DNA from: Eubacterium_B sp034180045
GTDB lineage: Bacteria > Bacillota > Clostridia > Peptostreptococcales > Anaerovoracaceae
DNA: 43,932 nucleotides
Direction of reading: 5' to 3'
Assembly (NCBI GenBank): GCA_034180045.1
Contig: JAXFOY010000004.1
Span: 1-43,932, forward strand
The notes beneath the pieces are model-generated. The model did no database searches. It was not told where the DNA came from and saw only the letters and a list, made by a program, of their open reading frames with translations. The translations under genes and the position numbers were made by a program. This document shows, piece after piece, positions 31,097-40,213 of this stretch. How positions within the stretch are numbered: the first letter of the stretch is position 1; every line of letters starts with the position of its first letter.

Positions 31097-32240
31097 TGAG
31101 CGCTTGTGCCGCCTTGATTTCAGCTGACATTAATTTACGGACATACGATTTGCTAAAGATTGAGCCTTCACCTTTTTCCTTTAGGCTTTTGGCAATGAGT
31201 ATGACCGTATTTTTTTTATTTAATTGCCTTAGAAGGGTTTTGACGGTATTGGCGCTTAAGTCGGTTTCCTTTAACGCCTGGTGTTCTTTGCTGTTTTCGA
31301 TGATGGCATCCAGTAATCGGGAAGTAAAGTTCTTTTTGTTGTAGAGAATGAGAGGGTCAAATTCGAAGAAATATGCGAGCTTATCGATGCCGTCAAGCAA
31401 TCGAGCCTTAAATTCCTTTTTTACAAATGCGTAATACTTTCCCTCGTAGACGCCGAAAGCTTTCATCGCATCCAAATAACCAAGCCTGAGAATATGAGCG
31501 GAATTTTCAGGATCGAATACAAGAAATGAACCTAAATCCCATTCAGGGCAAATAAGGGTAATATTATCGGATACGGAAAGTTCCTTGGCGGCATCAAAGC
31601 GACCGGCAGCTTTCAGGTAAACCGCTATAATGTTAGAGGCGCCGTTTTCTACAGCCATGTGAATAGGCATGTTATTTTCAAATCCGCCGTCGATATAATT
31701 TTTACCGTCTATGGAATATGTCTGCACAGCCGGAAATGCAGAGGCGCTCGCAGCTATATAATCACCGAGTTTTCCCGGCGGAATATCCTTCTTCCAGAGA
31801 TAATGAGGCTTCATACTTGGGAATTCAACGGTCAAAAGTCCGTAGTCGATTTCGCTTTTTCTGACATAGTCCTCATCTAAGAAATTTTGAATTAAACTCT
31901 GAAGACCGCTGCTGCCGGCACCTCCGTTTTTGAAAAATTCAATAGCAAATTCGCTGAGCTGTGCGTCAGGCTTCACATCAAATACCTTGTCCGTAGCAAG
32001 TTTTCGCCAAAGACCGGCAGAGAGAAACTGATCACCCTGTACGACCATGGCACCGTTAAGCGCACCTACGGAGACCCCTACAACCATATCAACGGTAATT
32101 CCCAGCTCATTCATAGCCTGCCAAACTCCACACTGATATGCACCGCGGGAGCCGCCGCCGCTAAGAACAAGCGCTGTTTTTACGTTGGATTTTAATCTTG
32201 TCTGTTTAGTGTTTGAAACAGCATCAATTATCTTTTTCAT
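31077..32240 (-). CDS. Patatin-like phospholipase
   Basis: This 387-residue protein starts at the second of two nearby ATG codons, nine bases after GAGGTG on the reverse strand. It has the oxyanion motif G-G-G-S-R-G-A-Y-Q-C-G, the nucleophile elbow G-V-S-V-G and the catalytic Asp in I-D-G-G-F-E-N-N-M-P, so the Ser-Asp dyad is intact. These enzymes hydrolyse membrane lipids or lysophospholipids. A helical C-terminal part of about 130 residues follows the core. It converges with glnQ and overlaps its end, and no terminator is visible between them. Confidence 0.92.
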   Translation of the reverse strand: MKKIIDAVSNTKQTRLKSNVKTALVLSGGGSRGAYQCGVWQAMNELGITVDMVVGVSVGALNGAMVVQGDQFLSAGLWRKLATDKVFDVKPDAQLSEFAIEFFKNGGAGSSGLQSLIQNFLDEDYVRKSEIDYGLLTVEFPSMKPHYLWKKDIPPGKLGDYIAASASAFPAVQTYSIDGKNYIDGGFENNMPIHMAVENGASNIIAVYLKAAGRFDAAKELSVSDNITLICPEWDLGSFLVFDPENSAHILRLGYLDAMKAFGVYEGKYYAFVKKEFKARLLDGIDKLAYFFEFDPLILYNKKNFTSRLLDAIIENSKEHQALKETDLSANTVKTLLRQLNKKNTVILIAKSLKEKGEGSIFSKSYVRKLMSAEIKAAQALISFDIL

Positions 32241-32241
32241 G

Positions 32242-32270
32242 TTAACATACACCTCAAAACATGGTATAAT
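32242..32270 (+). promoter_or_regulatory. Promoter of the sirtuin operon
   Basis: TTAACA (32242-32247), 17 bases, TATAAT (32265-32270). The -35 box abuts the divergent patatin start codon. Confidence 0.7.
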
Positions 32271-32363
32271 ATATTTTAAGTTTAGTACTTCAAAGAAATC
32301 GTATGAAATTATATTATTTTTAAGTATAGTAACATATAAATGACATTTTATAAAGGAGACGAT

Positions 32364-33086
32364 ATGGATCCAAGGCTAAAAAGTCTGGTAGACAAGAGTC
32401 AAAAAATAGTTTTCTTTGGCGGTGCAGGTGTATCAACCGAAAGTAATATCCCGGATTTTCGATCCGAAAGCGGAATTTACCATGCGAGGAATGCGTATGG
32501 ATATTCTCCGGAATCGATAGTATCTGCGGATTTTTATTTTAACAAAAATGAAGTTTTCTACAAATTTTATAAAGAAAACTTGGTTTACGCTGATGCTGAA
32601 CCTAATGATGCACACAAGGCATTGGCAAAGCTGGAAAAAGAAGGTAAAATATCAGCTGTTGTAACTCAAAATATTGATGGATTACACCAAAAAGCGGGTA
32701 ATAGTAATGTGTTTGAACTGCACGGAAGCGTTGCGAGAAACTACTGCGAAAAATGCGGCAAATTCTATGACCTTGAATATATTATGAATGAAAATAACTG
32801 CCGCAAGGGAGTTCCTTATTGCAGCTGCTCCGGACGAATCAAGCCCGATGTGGTTTTATTCGGTGAGATGCTCAACGACGAAGTTATCGCCGGCGCGATT
32901 AAGGCTATTTCAGAGGCGGATCTTCTGATAGTAGGCGGTACTTCTTTGGCAGTCTACCCGGCAGCGGGGCTTATCAACTATTATCGCGGCAAAGACTTGG
33001 TTTTGATAAATAAGACCGAAACTCCGTTCGACGATAGAGCAAGTTTAGTTATTTATGACTCAATCGGAAAGGTACTGAAATATTGA
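32364..33086 (+). CDS. cobB: Sirtuin NAD-dependent protein deacylase
   Basis: This 240-residue protein starts at ATG 32364 behind AAAGGAG. It has the NAD motif G-A-G-V-S-T-E-S-N-I-P-D-F-R-S, the Q-N-I-D-G-L-H motif, the catalytic His in E-L-H-G-S and the closing G-T-S-L-A-V-Y-P-A. The zinc module has C-E-K-C, but the second pair is Y-C-S-C, one residue shorter than the usual C-x-x-C. Sirtuins remove acyl groups from lysines using NAD. It overlaps surE by a shared base (TGATG), forming a coupled operon. Confidence 0.93.
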   Translation: MDPRLKSLVDKSQKIVFFGGAGVSTESNIPDFRSESGIYHARNAYGYSPESIVSADFYFNKNEVFYKFYKENLVYADAEPNDAHKALAKLEKEGKISAVVTQNIDGLHQKAGNSNVFELHGSVARNYCEKCGKFYDLEYIMNENNCRKGVPYCSCSGRIKPDVVLFGEMLNDEVIAGAIKAISEADLLIVGGTSLAVYPAAGLINYYRGKDLVLINKTETPFDDRASLVIYDSIGKVLKY

Positions 33087-33838
33087 TGAATTTTTTACTT
33101 GTCAATGACGACGGCATTGAAGCCGAAGGGATTAAAGCTTTGGCGAGCGCTTTGGCAAAGCAGGGAAACGTATATGTTTGTGCGCCTAATACACAGCAAA
33201 GCGGAAAAAGTCATTCTATTACATTGGAAGAAAAAATAATTGTGAAACAAGTTGAATTCCCCGATGCACAACTCGCATGGATTACATCGGGAACCCCATC
33301 GGACTGCACGAAGGTCGGGCTTCAGATGTGCGAAAAAAATTGTATAGATGTCGATATGGTCTTTTCAGGAATTAACATGGGGAGTAATCTAGGTACTGAT
33401 ACGATATACTCTGGAACGGTAGGCGCAGCAATGGAAGCTGCAATGAAAGGCTATAAGGCGGTGGCGGTTTCCGTAAACGGTCATCATGCGAAACACTTTG
33501 ACGGTGCATGCAAGGTGGCGACAGACATAATCGATTATATAAAAAAAGAAGTTCCAAGCAATATAATAATTAATATAAACTCGCCGGATAAGCCCTTAGG
33601 AGAAATAAAAGGCGTAAAGGCAGCGAGGCTGGGAACCGGATTTTTCGAAGACAAGTTTGTTAATGTGGGCGGTGAGCAGTATAAGCTGAAAGGTGTAATT
33701 CCGAACCATAAAGAAGCTGGCGATGAACTTGATTTGTTCCATAATGCTCACGATTATATAACGCTTACACCGCTGCGATTTGATTTCACGGACTATGAGT
33801 ATTTAGACAGAGTAAAGGATTGGAGAATAGATTTATGA
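33086..33838 (+). CDS. surE: 5'/3'-nucleotidase SurE
   Basis: This 250-residue protein has the family start L-L-V-N-D-D-G-I-E-A-E-G-I with its metal-binding Asp pair. S-G-T-P-S-D-C follows, then V-F-S-G-I-N-M-G-S-N-L-G with the metal-binding Asn. SurE dephosphorylates nucleoside monophosphates and is linked to stationary-phase survival. ATG 33086 shares its A with the sirtuin stop codon. An in-frame TTG at 33083 is an alternative. The stop overlaps the next gene in ATGA form. Confidence 0.94.
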   Translation: MNFLLVNDDGIEAEGIKALASALAKQGNVYVCAPNTQQSGKSHSITLEEKIIVKQVEFPDAQLAWITSGTPSDCTKVGLQMCEKNCIDVDMVFSGINMGSNLGTDTIYSGTVGAAMEAAMKGYKAVAVSVNGHHAKHFDGACKVATDIIDYIKKEVPSNIIININSPDKPLGEIKGVKAARLGTGFFEDKFVNVGGEQYKLKGVIPNHKEAGDELDLFHNAHDYITLTPLRFDFTDYEYLDRVKDWRIDL

Positions 33839-34770
33839 GTATATTTAGCCACACTTTCGAAGCACCGGAAGATGGAGATAAGGCTATATTACTGAAATAT
33901 TTTGATGGATATAACTATAGAGGTGCAAGCTACACATATATTGCCAATTATATATGGAGAAGAAGCTACTGTTTATGCTGGGAAATAATTGAGGGATATT
34001 TGTGTATGGCGGGAGGTAATTGTGCAGGAGATGGCAGTGATTCCGTTATTTCCATGCCTTTGACAGCCGTCGGAAGCTATGATATAGATAATTTGCGCAA
34101 GGCTATACTCGAGTGTAAAAAGAGATTTGATGCAAGGAATATAAACTTTGAAATAATCGCTATACCTGAGCATATGGTGAAGTTCTTGGAAGAAGCCTTT
34201 GGAGATAAAATCGAAGTCTTTGCAGATAGAGATGCAGATGAATATGTTTACCTCAAAGATAAACTCATAAGTTTATCCGGAAGAGCTTTGCATAAGAAAA
34301 AAAATCATATGAATTACTTCCTCAAAAACTTTGAATATGAGGTTAGACCGATAACTTTAGATATGCGGGATGAGGTGCTTCAGTTTACAAAGGAGCAAAA
34401 ACAAAATAAAGAAGCCGATGAGCAAATTGAAACTTTGGAAAGTGAGCTTGATGCTATCGGACAAATCCTAAGGTTGGTGGATATGCCTAATGTATATTCT
34501 ACAGCAATATATATAAACGATAAACTTGAAGGATTTGCTGTAGGTGAGCTGATTTCCGACGAGATGGCGGTGGAACACTTCGAAAAGGCAAATGACAGTT
34601 TTCGGGGTATTTATCAGATTGTATGTCGAGAATTTTGTAAGCAATTACCCGAAAGTGTTAAATATGTAAATCGTGAAGAGGATATGGGTTTGGAAAATTT
34701 AAGACAGGCAAAAGAAGCTCTGAAGCCGGAGTATATGGAAAAACGTTTCTATGCGACTCTAAAGATATAA
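33835..34770 (+). CDS. DUF2156 protein (phosphatidylglycerol lysyltransferase C-terminal-like)
   Basis: This 311-residue protein starts at ATG 33835, nine bases after GGAG. The sequence Y-V-Y-L-K-D-K-L-I-S-L-S-G-R-A-L-H-K-K-K-N-H and a GNAT-like second half match the soluble DUF2156 family, a double GNAT fold related to the aminoacyl-transferase part of MprF. No membrane flippase domain is present, so it does not lysinylate lipid by itself in the MprF way. It is the last gene of the sirtuin operon. Confidence 0.82.
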   Translation: MSIFSHTFEAPEDGDKAILLKYFDGYNYRGASYTYIANYIWRRSYCLCWEIIEGYLCMAGGNCAGDGSDSVISMPLTAVGSYDIDNLRKAILECKKRFDARNINFEIIAIPEHMVKFLEEAFGDKIEVFADRDADEYVYLKDKLISLSGRALHKKKNHMNYFLKNFEYEVRPITLDMRDEVLQFTKEQKQNKEADEQIETLESELDAIGQILRLVDMPNVYSTAIYINDKLEGFAVGELISDEMAVEHFEKANDSFRGIYQIVCREFCKQLPESVKYVNREEDMGLENLRQAKEALKPEYMEKRFYATLKI

Positions 34771-34800
34771 AAATCTTATAGATAAATTTTCACTTTAGTA

Positions 34801-34829
34801 TTGACTATTATTTAACAATGTTGTAAAGT
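34801..34829 (+). promoter_or_regulatory. Promoter of thiolase gene
   Basis: TTGACT (34801-34806), 17 bases, TAAAGT (34824-34829). An untranslated leader of about 80 bases with an AGGAGG site follows. Confidence 0.7.
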
Positions 34830-34914
34830 GAGAATATCCAGTTATTGTAATTATATTTTTTTAAGGATGCGAAAGAGTTCGCAGGCAGTATGCAACAATT
34901 AGGAGGTACTTACA

Positions 34915-36099
34915 ATGAGAGAAGTAGTAATCGTAAGCGCTGTAAGAACAGCGATTGGTGGCTATGGCGGCACACTGAAAAATGTACCGGCAAGAAAGCT
35001 TGGTGCTGTTGTTATCAAGGAAGCGCTTAACAGAGCCGGAGTTAAACCTGAAATGGTTGACGAAGTAATAATGGGTAATGTTCTTCAGGCAGGGCTGGGA
35101 CAGAACGTAGCAAGACAGATGATGATAGATGCAGGTCTGCCACAGGAAGTTCCGGCTATGACAATCAACAAGGTTTGCGGAAGCGGACTTAGAGCTGTAG
35201 AACTTGCTGCACAGATTATCAAAGCAGAAGATGCTGACATCATCGTAGCAGGTGGTGCAGAAAACATGTCACTGGCTCCATATGTAGTTCCATCAGCAAG
35301 ATGGGGAGCAAGAATGTTTGATGCAAAATTCATCGATGCTATGGTTAAAGATGGTCTTTGGGATGCATTCAACGACTACCACATGGGTGTAACAGCAGAA
35401 AATGTTGCTGAGCAGTGGGGTGTAACAAGAGAAGAAATGGATGCATTTGCTCTTGATTCACAGCTAAAGGCTGAAGCAGCAGTTAAGTCCGGCAGATTCA
35501 AAGACGAAATCGTTCCAATCGAACTTCCTCAGAAAAAGGGAGATCCAATAGTATTTGATACAGATGAACATCCTAAGTTCGGTTCAACAATAGAAAAAAT
35601 CAGCAAGCTGAAACCTGCATTCAAGAAGGATGGCGGCGGAGTTACAGCAGGTAACGCTTCCGGTATCAATGACTCAGGTGCTGCTGTTGTAGTAATGTCA
35701 GCTGATAAGGCAAAGGAACTAGGACTAACACCACTTGTAAAAATCGTTTCATACGCATCAGCAGGTGTTGACCCTAAGATCATGGGAACAGGCCCTATCC
35801 CATCATCAAGAAAGGCTCTTGAAAAAGCAGGTCTATCAATTGATGATATGGACTTAATTGAAGCAAATGAAGCTTTCGCAGCTCAGGCATTGGCAGTTGG
35901 TAAAGATCTTGGAATCGATCCTGCTAAGCTAAATGTAAACGGCGGAGCTATCGCACTTGGTCACCCTATCGGAGCATCAGGTTGTCGTATTCTCGTAACT
36001 CTAATCCATGAGATGCTAAAGAGAGAAGATGCTAAGAAGGGTCTTGCTACACTTTGCATCGGCGGAGGAATGGGAACCGCTTTGGTTGTAGAAAAATAG
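34915..36099 (+). CDS. thlA: Acetyl-CoA C-acetyltransferase (thiolase)
   Basis: This 394-residue protein has the usual thiolase length. The nucleophilic Cys lies in I-N-K-V-C-G-S-G near residue 88, the His in N-G-G-A-I-A-L-G-H-P-I-G-A-S-G, and the second Cys in L-C-I-G-G-G-M-G near the end. It condenses two acetyl-CoA to acetoacetyl-CoA, the entry to butyrate-type fermentation, or runs in reverse. It has its own promoter and terminator and uses optimised codons compared with its neighbours, implying high expression. The other butyrate pathway genes are not in the window. Confidence 0.95.
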   Translation: MREVVIVSAVRTAIGGYGGTLKNVPARKLGAVVIKEALNRAGVKPEMVDEVIMGNVLQAGLGQNVARQMMIDAGLPQEVPAMTINKVCGSGLRAVELAAQIIKAEDADIIVAGGAENMSLAPYVVPSARWGARMFDAKFIDAMVKDGLWDAFNDYHMGVTAENVAEQWGVTREEMDAFALDSQLKAEAAVKSGRFKDEIVPIELPQKKGDPIVFDTDEHPKFGSTIEKISKLKPAFKKDGGGVTAGNASGINDSGAAVVVMSADKAKELGLTPLVKIVSYASAGVDPKIMGTGPIPSSRKALEKAGLSIDDMDLIEANEAFAAQALAVGKDLGIDPAKLNVNGGAIALGHPIGASGCRILVTLIHEMLKREDAKKGLATLCIGGGMGTALVVEK

Positions 36100-36132
36100 C
36101 CCTCAAGCTATATAAACAATATAACTAAAATC

Positions 36133-36172
36133 ATTAACCTGGATTTGGCTTAGCTGAATCCAGGTTAATTAT
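36133..36172 (+). terminator. Terminator after thiolase
   Basis: ATTAACCTGGATT and AATCCAGGTTAAT form a perfect 13-bp stem with an 11-base loop; the T-run is poor (TATTA). Confidence 0.7.
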
Positions 36173-36190
36173 TAGGAAAGCTGAAATCGA

Positions 36191-36841
36191 ATGAAAGAGC
36201 AATTTTTTGATATATCAAATGAAAAATATGGAGTCCTTCTCAAGGCTATTGAAAGGCTTATGTCAAGTGCAAACGCCTATGAAAAGAATTCACCGAAAAA
36301 GACAGATGCCATAATAATTGCTATAGACGGAAACTGCTGTGCAGGGAAAACTACTCTTGCAAATGCATTGGGGTTAAAGTATGGAGCAAGTGTATTTCAT
36401 ATGGACGATTTTTTTCTTCGGAAAGAACAGAGAACGAAAGAAAGATATTTGCAGCCGGGCGGTAATGTCGACCGAGAACGCTTTGAAAAAGAGATACTCA
36501 AAAAGTTAAAGAATAAACAGAGCGTGAACTATAGCCGATTTGACTGCAAAAAAATGGAACTTACAGATTCTATTTTGATAGATTATAAAAATAGAAACAT
36601 AGTTGAGGGCGCATACAGCACGCACCCTGACTTAATAAGCTACTATGATTTAACGGTTTTTATGAAGATGGACCCGGTTACACAAAGGGAGAGAATTTTA
36701 ATGCGTAACGGCATTGAGAATGCCGGAGTGTTTTTTGATAGATGGATTCCGCTGGAGAATATGGCGTTCAAAACATTTGACAGCGAGAATAGGTGTGATA
36801 TTATTATCGATGAGAGTAAAGATTGGAGAAACGATGGCTAA
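36191..36841 (+). CDS. P-loop kinase of the uridine kinase / phosphoribulokinase type
   Basis: In this 216-residue protein, I-A-I-D-G-N-C-C-A-G-K-T-T-L-A is the Walker A motif near residue 50. F-H-M-D-D-F-F-L-R follows, as in uridine and pantothenate-type kinases. It phosphorylates a small molecule, probably a nucleoside or vitamin. It overlaps the S-component gene by eight bases. The pairing suggests it traps the substrate imported by that transporter; this is inference. Confidence 0.8.
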   Translation: MKEQFFDISNEKYGVLLKAIERLMSSANAYEKNSPKKTDAIIIAIDGNCCAGKTTLANALGLKYGASVFHMDDFFLRKEQRTKERYLQPGGNVDRERFEKEILKKLKNKQSVNYSRFDCKKMELTDSILIDYKNRNIVEGAYSTHPDLISYYDLTVFMKMDPVTQRERILMRNGIENAGVFFDRWIPLENMAFKTFDSENRCDIIIDESKDWRNDG

Positions 36842-37385
36842 CAGAAAGACGAAGAATACAAGAACCTTTGATATTATCGCAGCGGGCGTTTGTCTTGCGC
36901 TTTGCATGGTGCTTCCTTTTGTTACCGGACAGATTCCGAAGTTCGGTTCCATGCTATGTCCTATGCATATTCCTGTGCTTATCGCCGGTTTTGTATGCGG
37001 ACCTTGGTTGGCTATGCTTGTAGGAGCTCTTGCCCCTATCCTGCGTTTTTTTATTTTCAGTATGCCGCCGCTTATGCCTGTGGGTTTGGCTATGTGCCTT
37101 GAACTTGCGAGCTACGGTTTGATAGCGGGTTTGCTGTACAGCCAGCTGCCCAAAAGGACCGTAAATATCTATGTGTCACTGATAATTGCGATGATTATAG
37201 GTAGAATAGTCTGGGGCGGAAGCATGATGCTGATTATGGGATATATGGGAGCAAAATTCACTTATCCTATGTTTATGTCGGCAGCGTTTACAAATGCAAT
37301 TCCGGGCATGATTCTTCATATTGTCATGATTCCGGCAGTTGTTGTCGCATTAGATAAATTTAATTTGATTAACAAAAGAAGATGA
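36834..37385 (+). CDS. ECF transporter S component-like membrane protein
   Basis: This 183-residue protein starts at ATG 36834 behind GGAG. About five to six membrane spans and the motif P-M-H-I-P-V-L-I-A-G-F-V-C-G-P with A-P-I-L-R-F match ECF-type substrate-binding (S) components. The shared energising module is not nearby. The vitamin or metabolite it binds cannot be told from sequence. Confidence 0.85.
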   Translation: MANRKTKNTRTFDIIAAGVCLALCMVLPFVTGQIPKFGSMLCPMHIPVLIAGFVCGPWLAMLVGALAPILRFFIFSMPPLMPVGLAMCLELASYGLIAGLLYSQLPKRTVNIYVSLIIAMIIGRIVWGGSMMLIMGYMGAKFTYPMFMSAAFTNAIPGMILHIVMIPAVVVALDKFNLINKRR

Positions 37386-37403
37386 CAGAAATGAGGTAGA
37401 GCT

Positions 37404-38453
37404 ATGATTTATTTTAGATCCGACTATAGCCAAGGGGCACATCCTAAGGTTCTTGAGGCGCTCCAAAAAACAAATCTGGAACATACCGACGGATACGGTC
37501 TTGACAGACACTGTGAGAATGCTGCGCAGATGATTAAGAAGTTAATTGGCAGAGAAGACTGTGAGATACATATGATGGTCGGTGGAACTTCATGCAATAT
37601 AACGGTTATTTCAGCTTGCCTCAGACCATATGAAGCGGTTGTTGCTCCGAGAACGGGGCATATATATGTTCATGAAACCGGAGGGGTAGAAGCTACCGGT
37701 CATAGAGTAATAGCTATGCCTGACGAAGATGGAAAACTCACTGCAAAAAATCTGGAAATGGCGTGGGATGAATATGAAGACGAGCATACGGTGATTCCAA
37801 AGATGGCATATATCTCACAGCCGACAGAAAGCGGATCGCTTTATTCAAAAAAAGAACTGAAAGCGCTCTATGAAGTATGTAAAAAGCGTAATATGTATCT
37901 ATACATTGACGGCGCGAGGATGGCTTCGGCTTTGACAAGTGAGCATTGTGATATAAGGCTTGAGGAACTGGCTGAGCTATGCGATGCTTTTTATCTTGGG
38001 GCAACAAAGAACGGTGCGCTTTTCGGAGAAGCTTTAGTCATATCAAATCCTAAGATGAACGAGCACTTTCGCTGGATGATAAAACAAAACTGCGGATTGC
38101 TTGCTAAAGGCAGGCTCATAGGGGTTCAATTTGAAGCTTTGCTTGAAGGAGGAGAAGACTCCATATACTTTGAGATGGCAAGGCATGCAAACAGGCTTGC
38201 ATCAAAACTAAGAAAAGGGCTTGAAAAATTGGGATGCAGATTTCTGGGTACATCTCAAACAAACCAGGTGTTCCCTTATCTTCCGGTTGCGGTGGTAAAG
38301 GAACTCGAAAAGAATTTTTTCTTCTATGAATGGACACCTGAAAAGAATGGCGAGATTGTCGCGCGCTTTGTCACAGCATGGGGGACAACGAATGAAGATG
38401 TAGATACGCTTCTAAGAACAATTGAAACCCTTTTGCAGAAAGACTTTTATTAA
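37404..38453 (+). CDS. ltaE: Threonine aldolase family PLP enzyme
   Basis: This 349-residue protein has the family start R-S-D-Y-S-Q-G-A-H-P and Y-G-L-D, the Y-I-D-G-A-R-M-A-S-A cofactor loop and the PLP lysine in L-G-A-T-K-N-G-A. These enzymes cleave threonine or allo-threonine to glycine and acetaldehyde. Some members are beta-eliminating lyases, so the substrate is uncertain. It starts 18 bases after the S component gene and may share its transcript. Confidence 0.88.
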   Translation: MIYFRSDYSQGAHPKVLEALQKTNLEHTDGYGLDRHCENAAQMIKKLIGREDCEIHMMVGGTSCNITVISACLRPYEAVVAPRTGHIYVHETGGVEATGHRVIAMPDEDGKLTAKNLEMAWDEYEDEHTVIPKMAYISQPTESGSLYSKKELKALYEVCKKRNMYLYIDGARMASALTSEHCDIRLEELAELCDAFYLGATKNGALFGEALVISNPKMNEHFRWMIKQNCGLLAKGRLIGVQFEALLEGGEDSIYFEMARHANRLASKLRKGLEKLGCRFLGTSQTNQVFPYLPVAVVKELEKNFFFYEWTPEKNGEIVARFVTAWGTTNEDVDTLLRTIETLLQKDFY

Positions 38454-38471
38454 TCAAAACAAGGCTTGGCA

Positions 38472-38500
38472 TTGAAAAAGGTTCATATTTTGTATATAAT
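38472..38500 (+). promoter_or_regulatory. Promoter of mreB/mbl
   Basis: TTGAAA (38472-38477), 17 bases, TATAAT (38495-38500), 36 bases before the start codon. Confidence 0.75.
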
Positions 38501-38536
38501 AAAATATAACTATTTTATTGATAGAAAGGAAATTTT

Positions 38537-39553
38537 ATGGCAACTGAAGTTGGAATAGATTTGGGAACGGCCAATGTGCTGGTTTATATAAAAAATAAGG
38601 GAATCGTCTTAGAGGAACCGTCTGTGGTGGCTGTCAACCAGGACACCGACGAAATACTTGCAGTTGGTGAAGAAGCAAGACAGATGCTTGGAAGAACACC
38701 TGCTAATATTGTTGCAGTTAAGCCTCTGAGAGATGGTGTTATTTCTGACTATGATATTACGGAGAAGATGCTCAAGTATTTTATTCGTAAAGCCTGCGGA
38801 AGCGGTTTTTTCTTCAAGCCGAGAATTATGGTATGCGTACCGAGCGGTGTGACTGAAGTAGAAAAACGTGCGGTTCGTGAAGCGGCTACACAGGCGGGGG
38901 GAAAGAATGTTTACCTTATAGAAGAACCTGTAGCTGCTGCCATAGGAGCAGGTCTGGATATTGCTAAGCCTGACGGAGTAATGGTAATAGACGTAGGCGG
39001 AGGAACGACCGACATAGCGGTTATTGCGCTTGGAGGTATCGTTGCCAGTGCTTCTGTTAAGGTTGCAGGTGACAAGTTTGACGAATATATCGTAAGATAC
39101 ATGAGACGAAATCACAAGCTATACATAGGGGAGAGAACCAGCGAAGAACTAAAGAAGAAGCTTGGTACGGCATCTCCTAGAGAAGAAACCGTGGTTGCAG
39201 AGTGCAGAGGAAGAGATTTGGTCAGCGGTCTGCCAAAGGTGGTGGAGGTAACCTCGGAAGAAATTATGGAAGCTCTTGAAGAACCGCTATATACAATATG
39301 TGAAGCTGTTCATAGCGTACTTGAGCAAACACCGCCTGAACTGGCAGCAGATATCACCGGCTCGGGCATAGTGCTGACAGGCGGAGGCGCATACCTATAC
39401 GGATTGGACAAGAGATTACAGGCAAGAACCGGCATGAATGTGAGAATTGCCGAAAATCCTGAGCAGTGCGTTGCAATAGGAACCGGTAAGGCTTTGAATG
39501 TGATAGAATCAATAGAAAGTAATAAACTTAACAGGAAAGAGCCTTATCTTTAA
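38537..39553 (+). CDS. mreB: Rod-shape actin homologue MreB/Mbl
   Basis: This 338-residue protein has the standard MreB length. It has the phosphate-1 motif G-I-D-L-G-T-A-N-V-L-V-Y, the phosphate-2 motif V-I-D-V-G-G-G-T-T-D-I-A-V and the adenosine motif G-I-V-L-T-G-G-G-A-Y-L-Y-G. It forms membrane filaments that guide cell-wall synthesis. It stands alone without mreC or mreD, as is usual for the Mbl paralogue in Firmicutes. Its last five codons form the left arm of its own terminator. Confidence 0.95.
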   Translation: MATEVGIDLGTANVLVYIKNKGIVLEEPSVVAVNQDTDEILAVGEEARQMLGRTPANIVAVKPLRDGVISDYDITEKMLKYFIRKACGSGFFFKPRIMVCVPSGVTEVEKRAVREAATQAGGKNVYLIEEPVAAAIGAGLDIAKPDGVMVIDVGGGTTDIAVIALGGIVASASVKVAGDKFDEYIVRYMRRNHKLYIGERTSEELKKKLGTASPREETVVAECRGRDLVSGLPKVVEVTSEEIMEALEEPLYTICEAVHSVLEQTPPELAADITGSGIVLTGGGAYLYGLDKRLQARTGMNVRIAENPEQCVAIGTGKALNVIESIESNKLNRKEPYL

Positions 39554-39565
39554 GGCTCTTTTTTG
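39536..39565 (+). terminator. Terminator overlapping the mreB stop codon
   Basis: AAGAGCCTTA (39537-39546) and TAAGGCTCTT (39551-39560) pair around TCTT, followed by a T-run. The TAA stop (39551-39553) lies in the right arm. Confidence 0.92.
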
Positions 39566-39701
39566 TAATGAGAAACGCGGCGCTTGATGTGGGGTTCAGT
39601 GTACGGTTCGGGTTGGTTGTTATCGCAATGGAATCTAACATATTCTGTTTGCCGAGAACAAATATGTAAAACGGTTTATTAAAAATTTGGAAAGGTTTAA
39701 T

Positions 39702-40025
39702 ATGAAGATGAAGAATTTTCGAGAAAAATGGAAAAAGCTTAACCGGATTGCTCGCATAGCATATATATTAGTGGGAATTTTGTTTTTGATTATACCGATT
39801 GAGGGACTTATTTTTGAATCATTCAACATGACGCTCGTAGATTATAACACCGTATTAGGATTATACATTTTGACCATTATTATTTCGCTATTTTCAAAAC
39901 AATGGAAACTTGCTTTGGTTGCCGCAGTAGGAGGAATGGTTATTTTCGCTGCTACGATTGGTTTGTCAGAAGTTTTGTGGTATTACTTGAAGCAATGGTT
40001 TGGAATAGATATTTCATATAGATAA
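39702..40025 (+). CDS. Small polytopic membrane protein
   Basis: This 107-residue protein starts at ATG 39702 after GGAAAGG. A basic N-terminus precedes three hydrophobic segments (about residues 22-40, 50-65 and 72-93). It is not recognised, and no function can be assigned. The upstream gap 39566-39701 shows nothing else I can support. Confidence 0.7.
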   Translation: MKMKNFREKWKKLNRIARIAYILVGILFLIIPIEGLIFESFNMTLVDYNTVLGLYILTIIISLFSKQWKLALVAAVGGMVIFAATIGLSEVLWYYLKQWFGIDISYR

Positions 40026-40095
40026 TTCAGCATTAGATTTTTAATTATGCAAATAAGAGATTTTATGTGTATAAGGTTAATGATAGGTTCCGGCG

Positions 40096-40136
40096 AAAAA
40101 AACAGGTGCAGGCGATGTTGCCCGCACCTGTTTTGT
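40096..40136 (+). terminator. Rho-independent terminator
   Basis: AAAACAGGTGC (40099-40109) and GCACCTGTTTT (40124-40134) pair, with a further GGC-GCC inside and a short T-run. It lies about 70 bases after the small membrane protein gene. Confidence 0.85.
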
Positions 40137-40213
40137 GTTAAAATAATAGAGAATTTGAAAATCCATTGAATCTACCTGCCATAGACGGGGAATGAACTGA
40201 ACAGGAGAAAATA

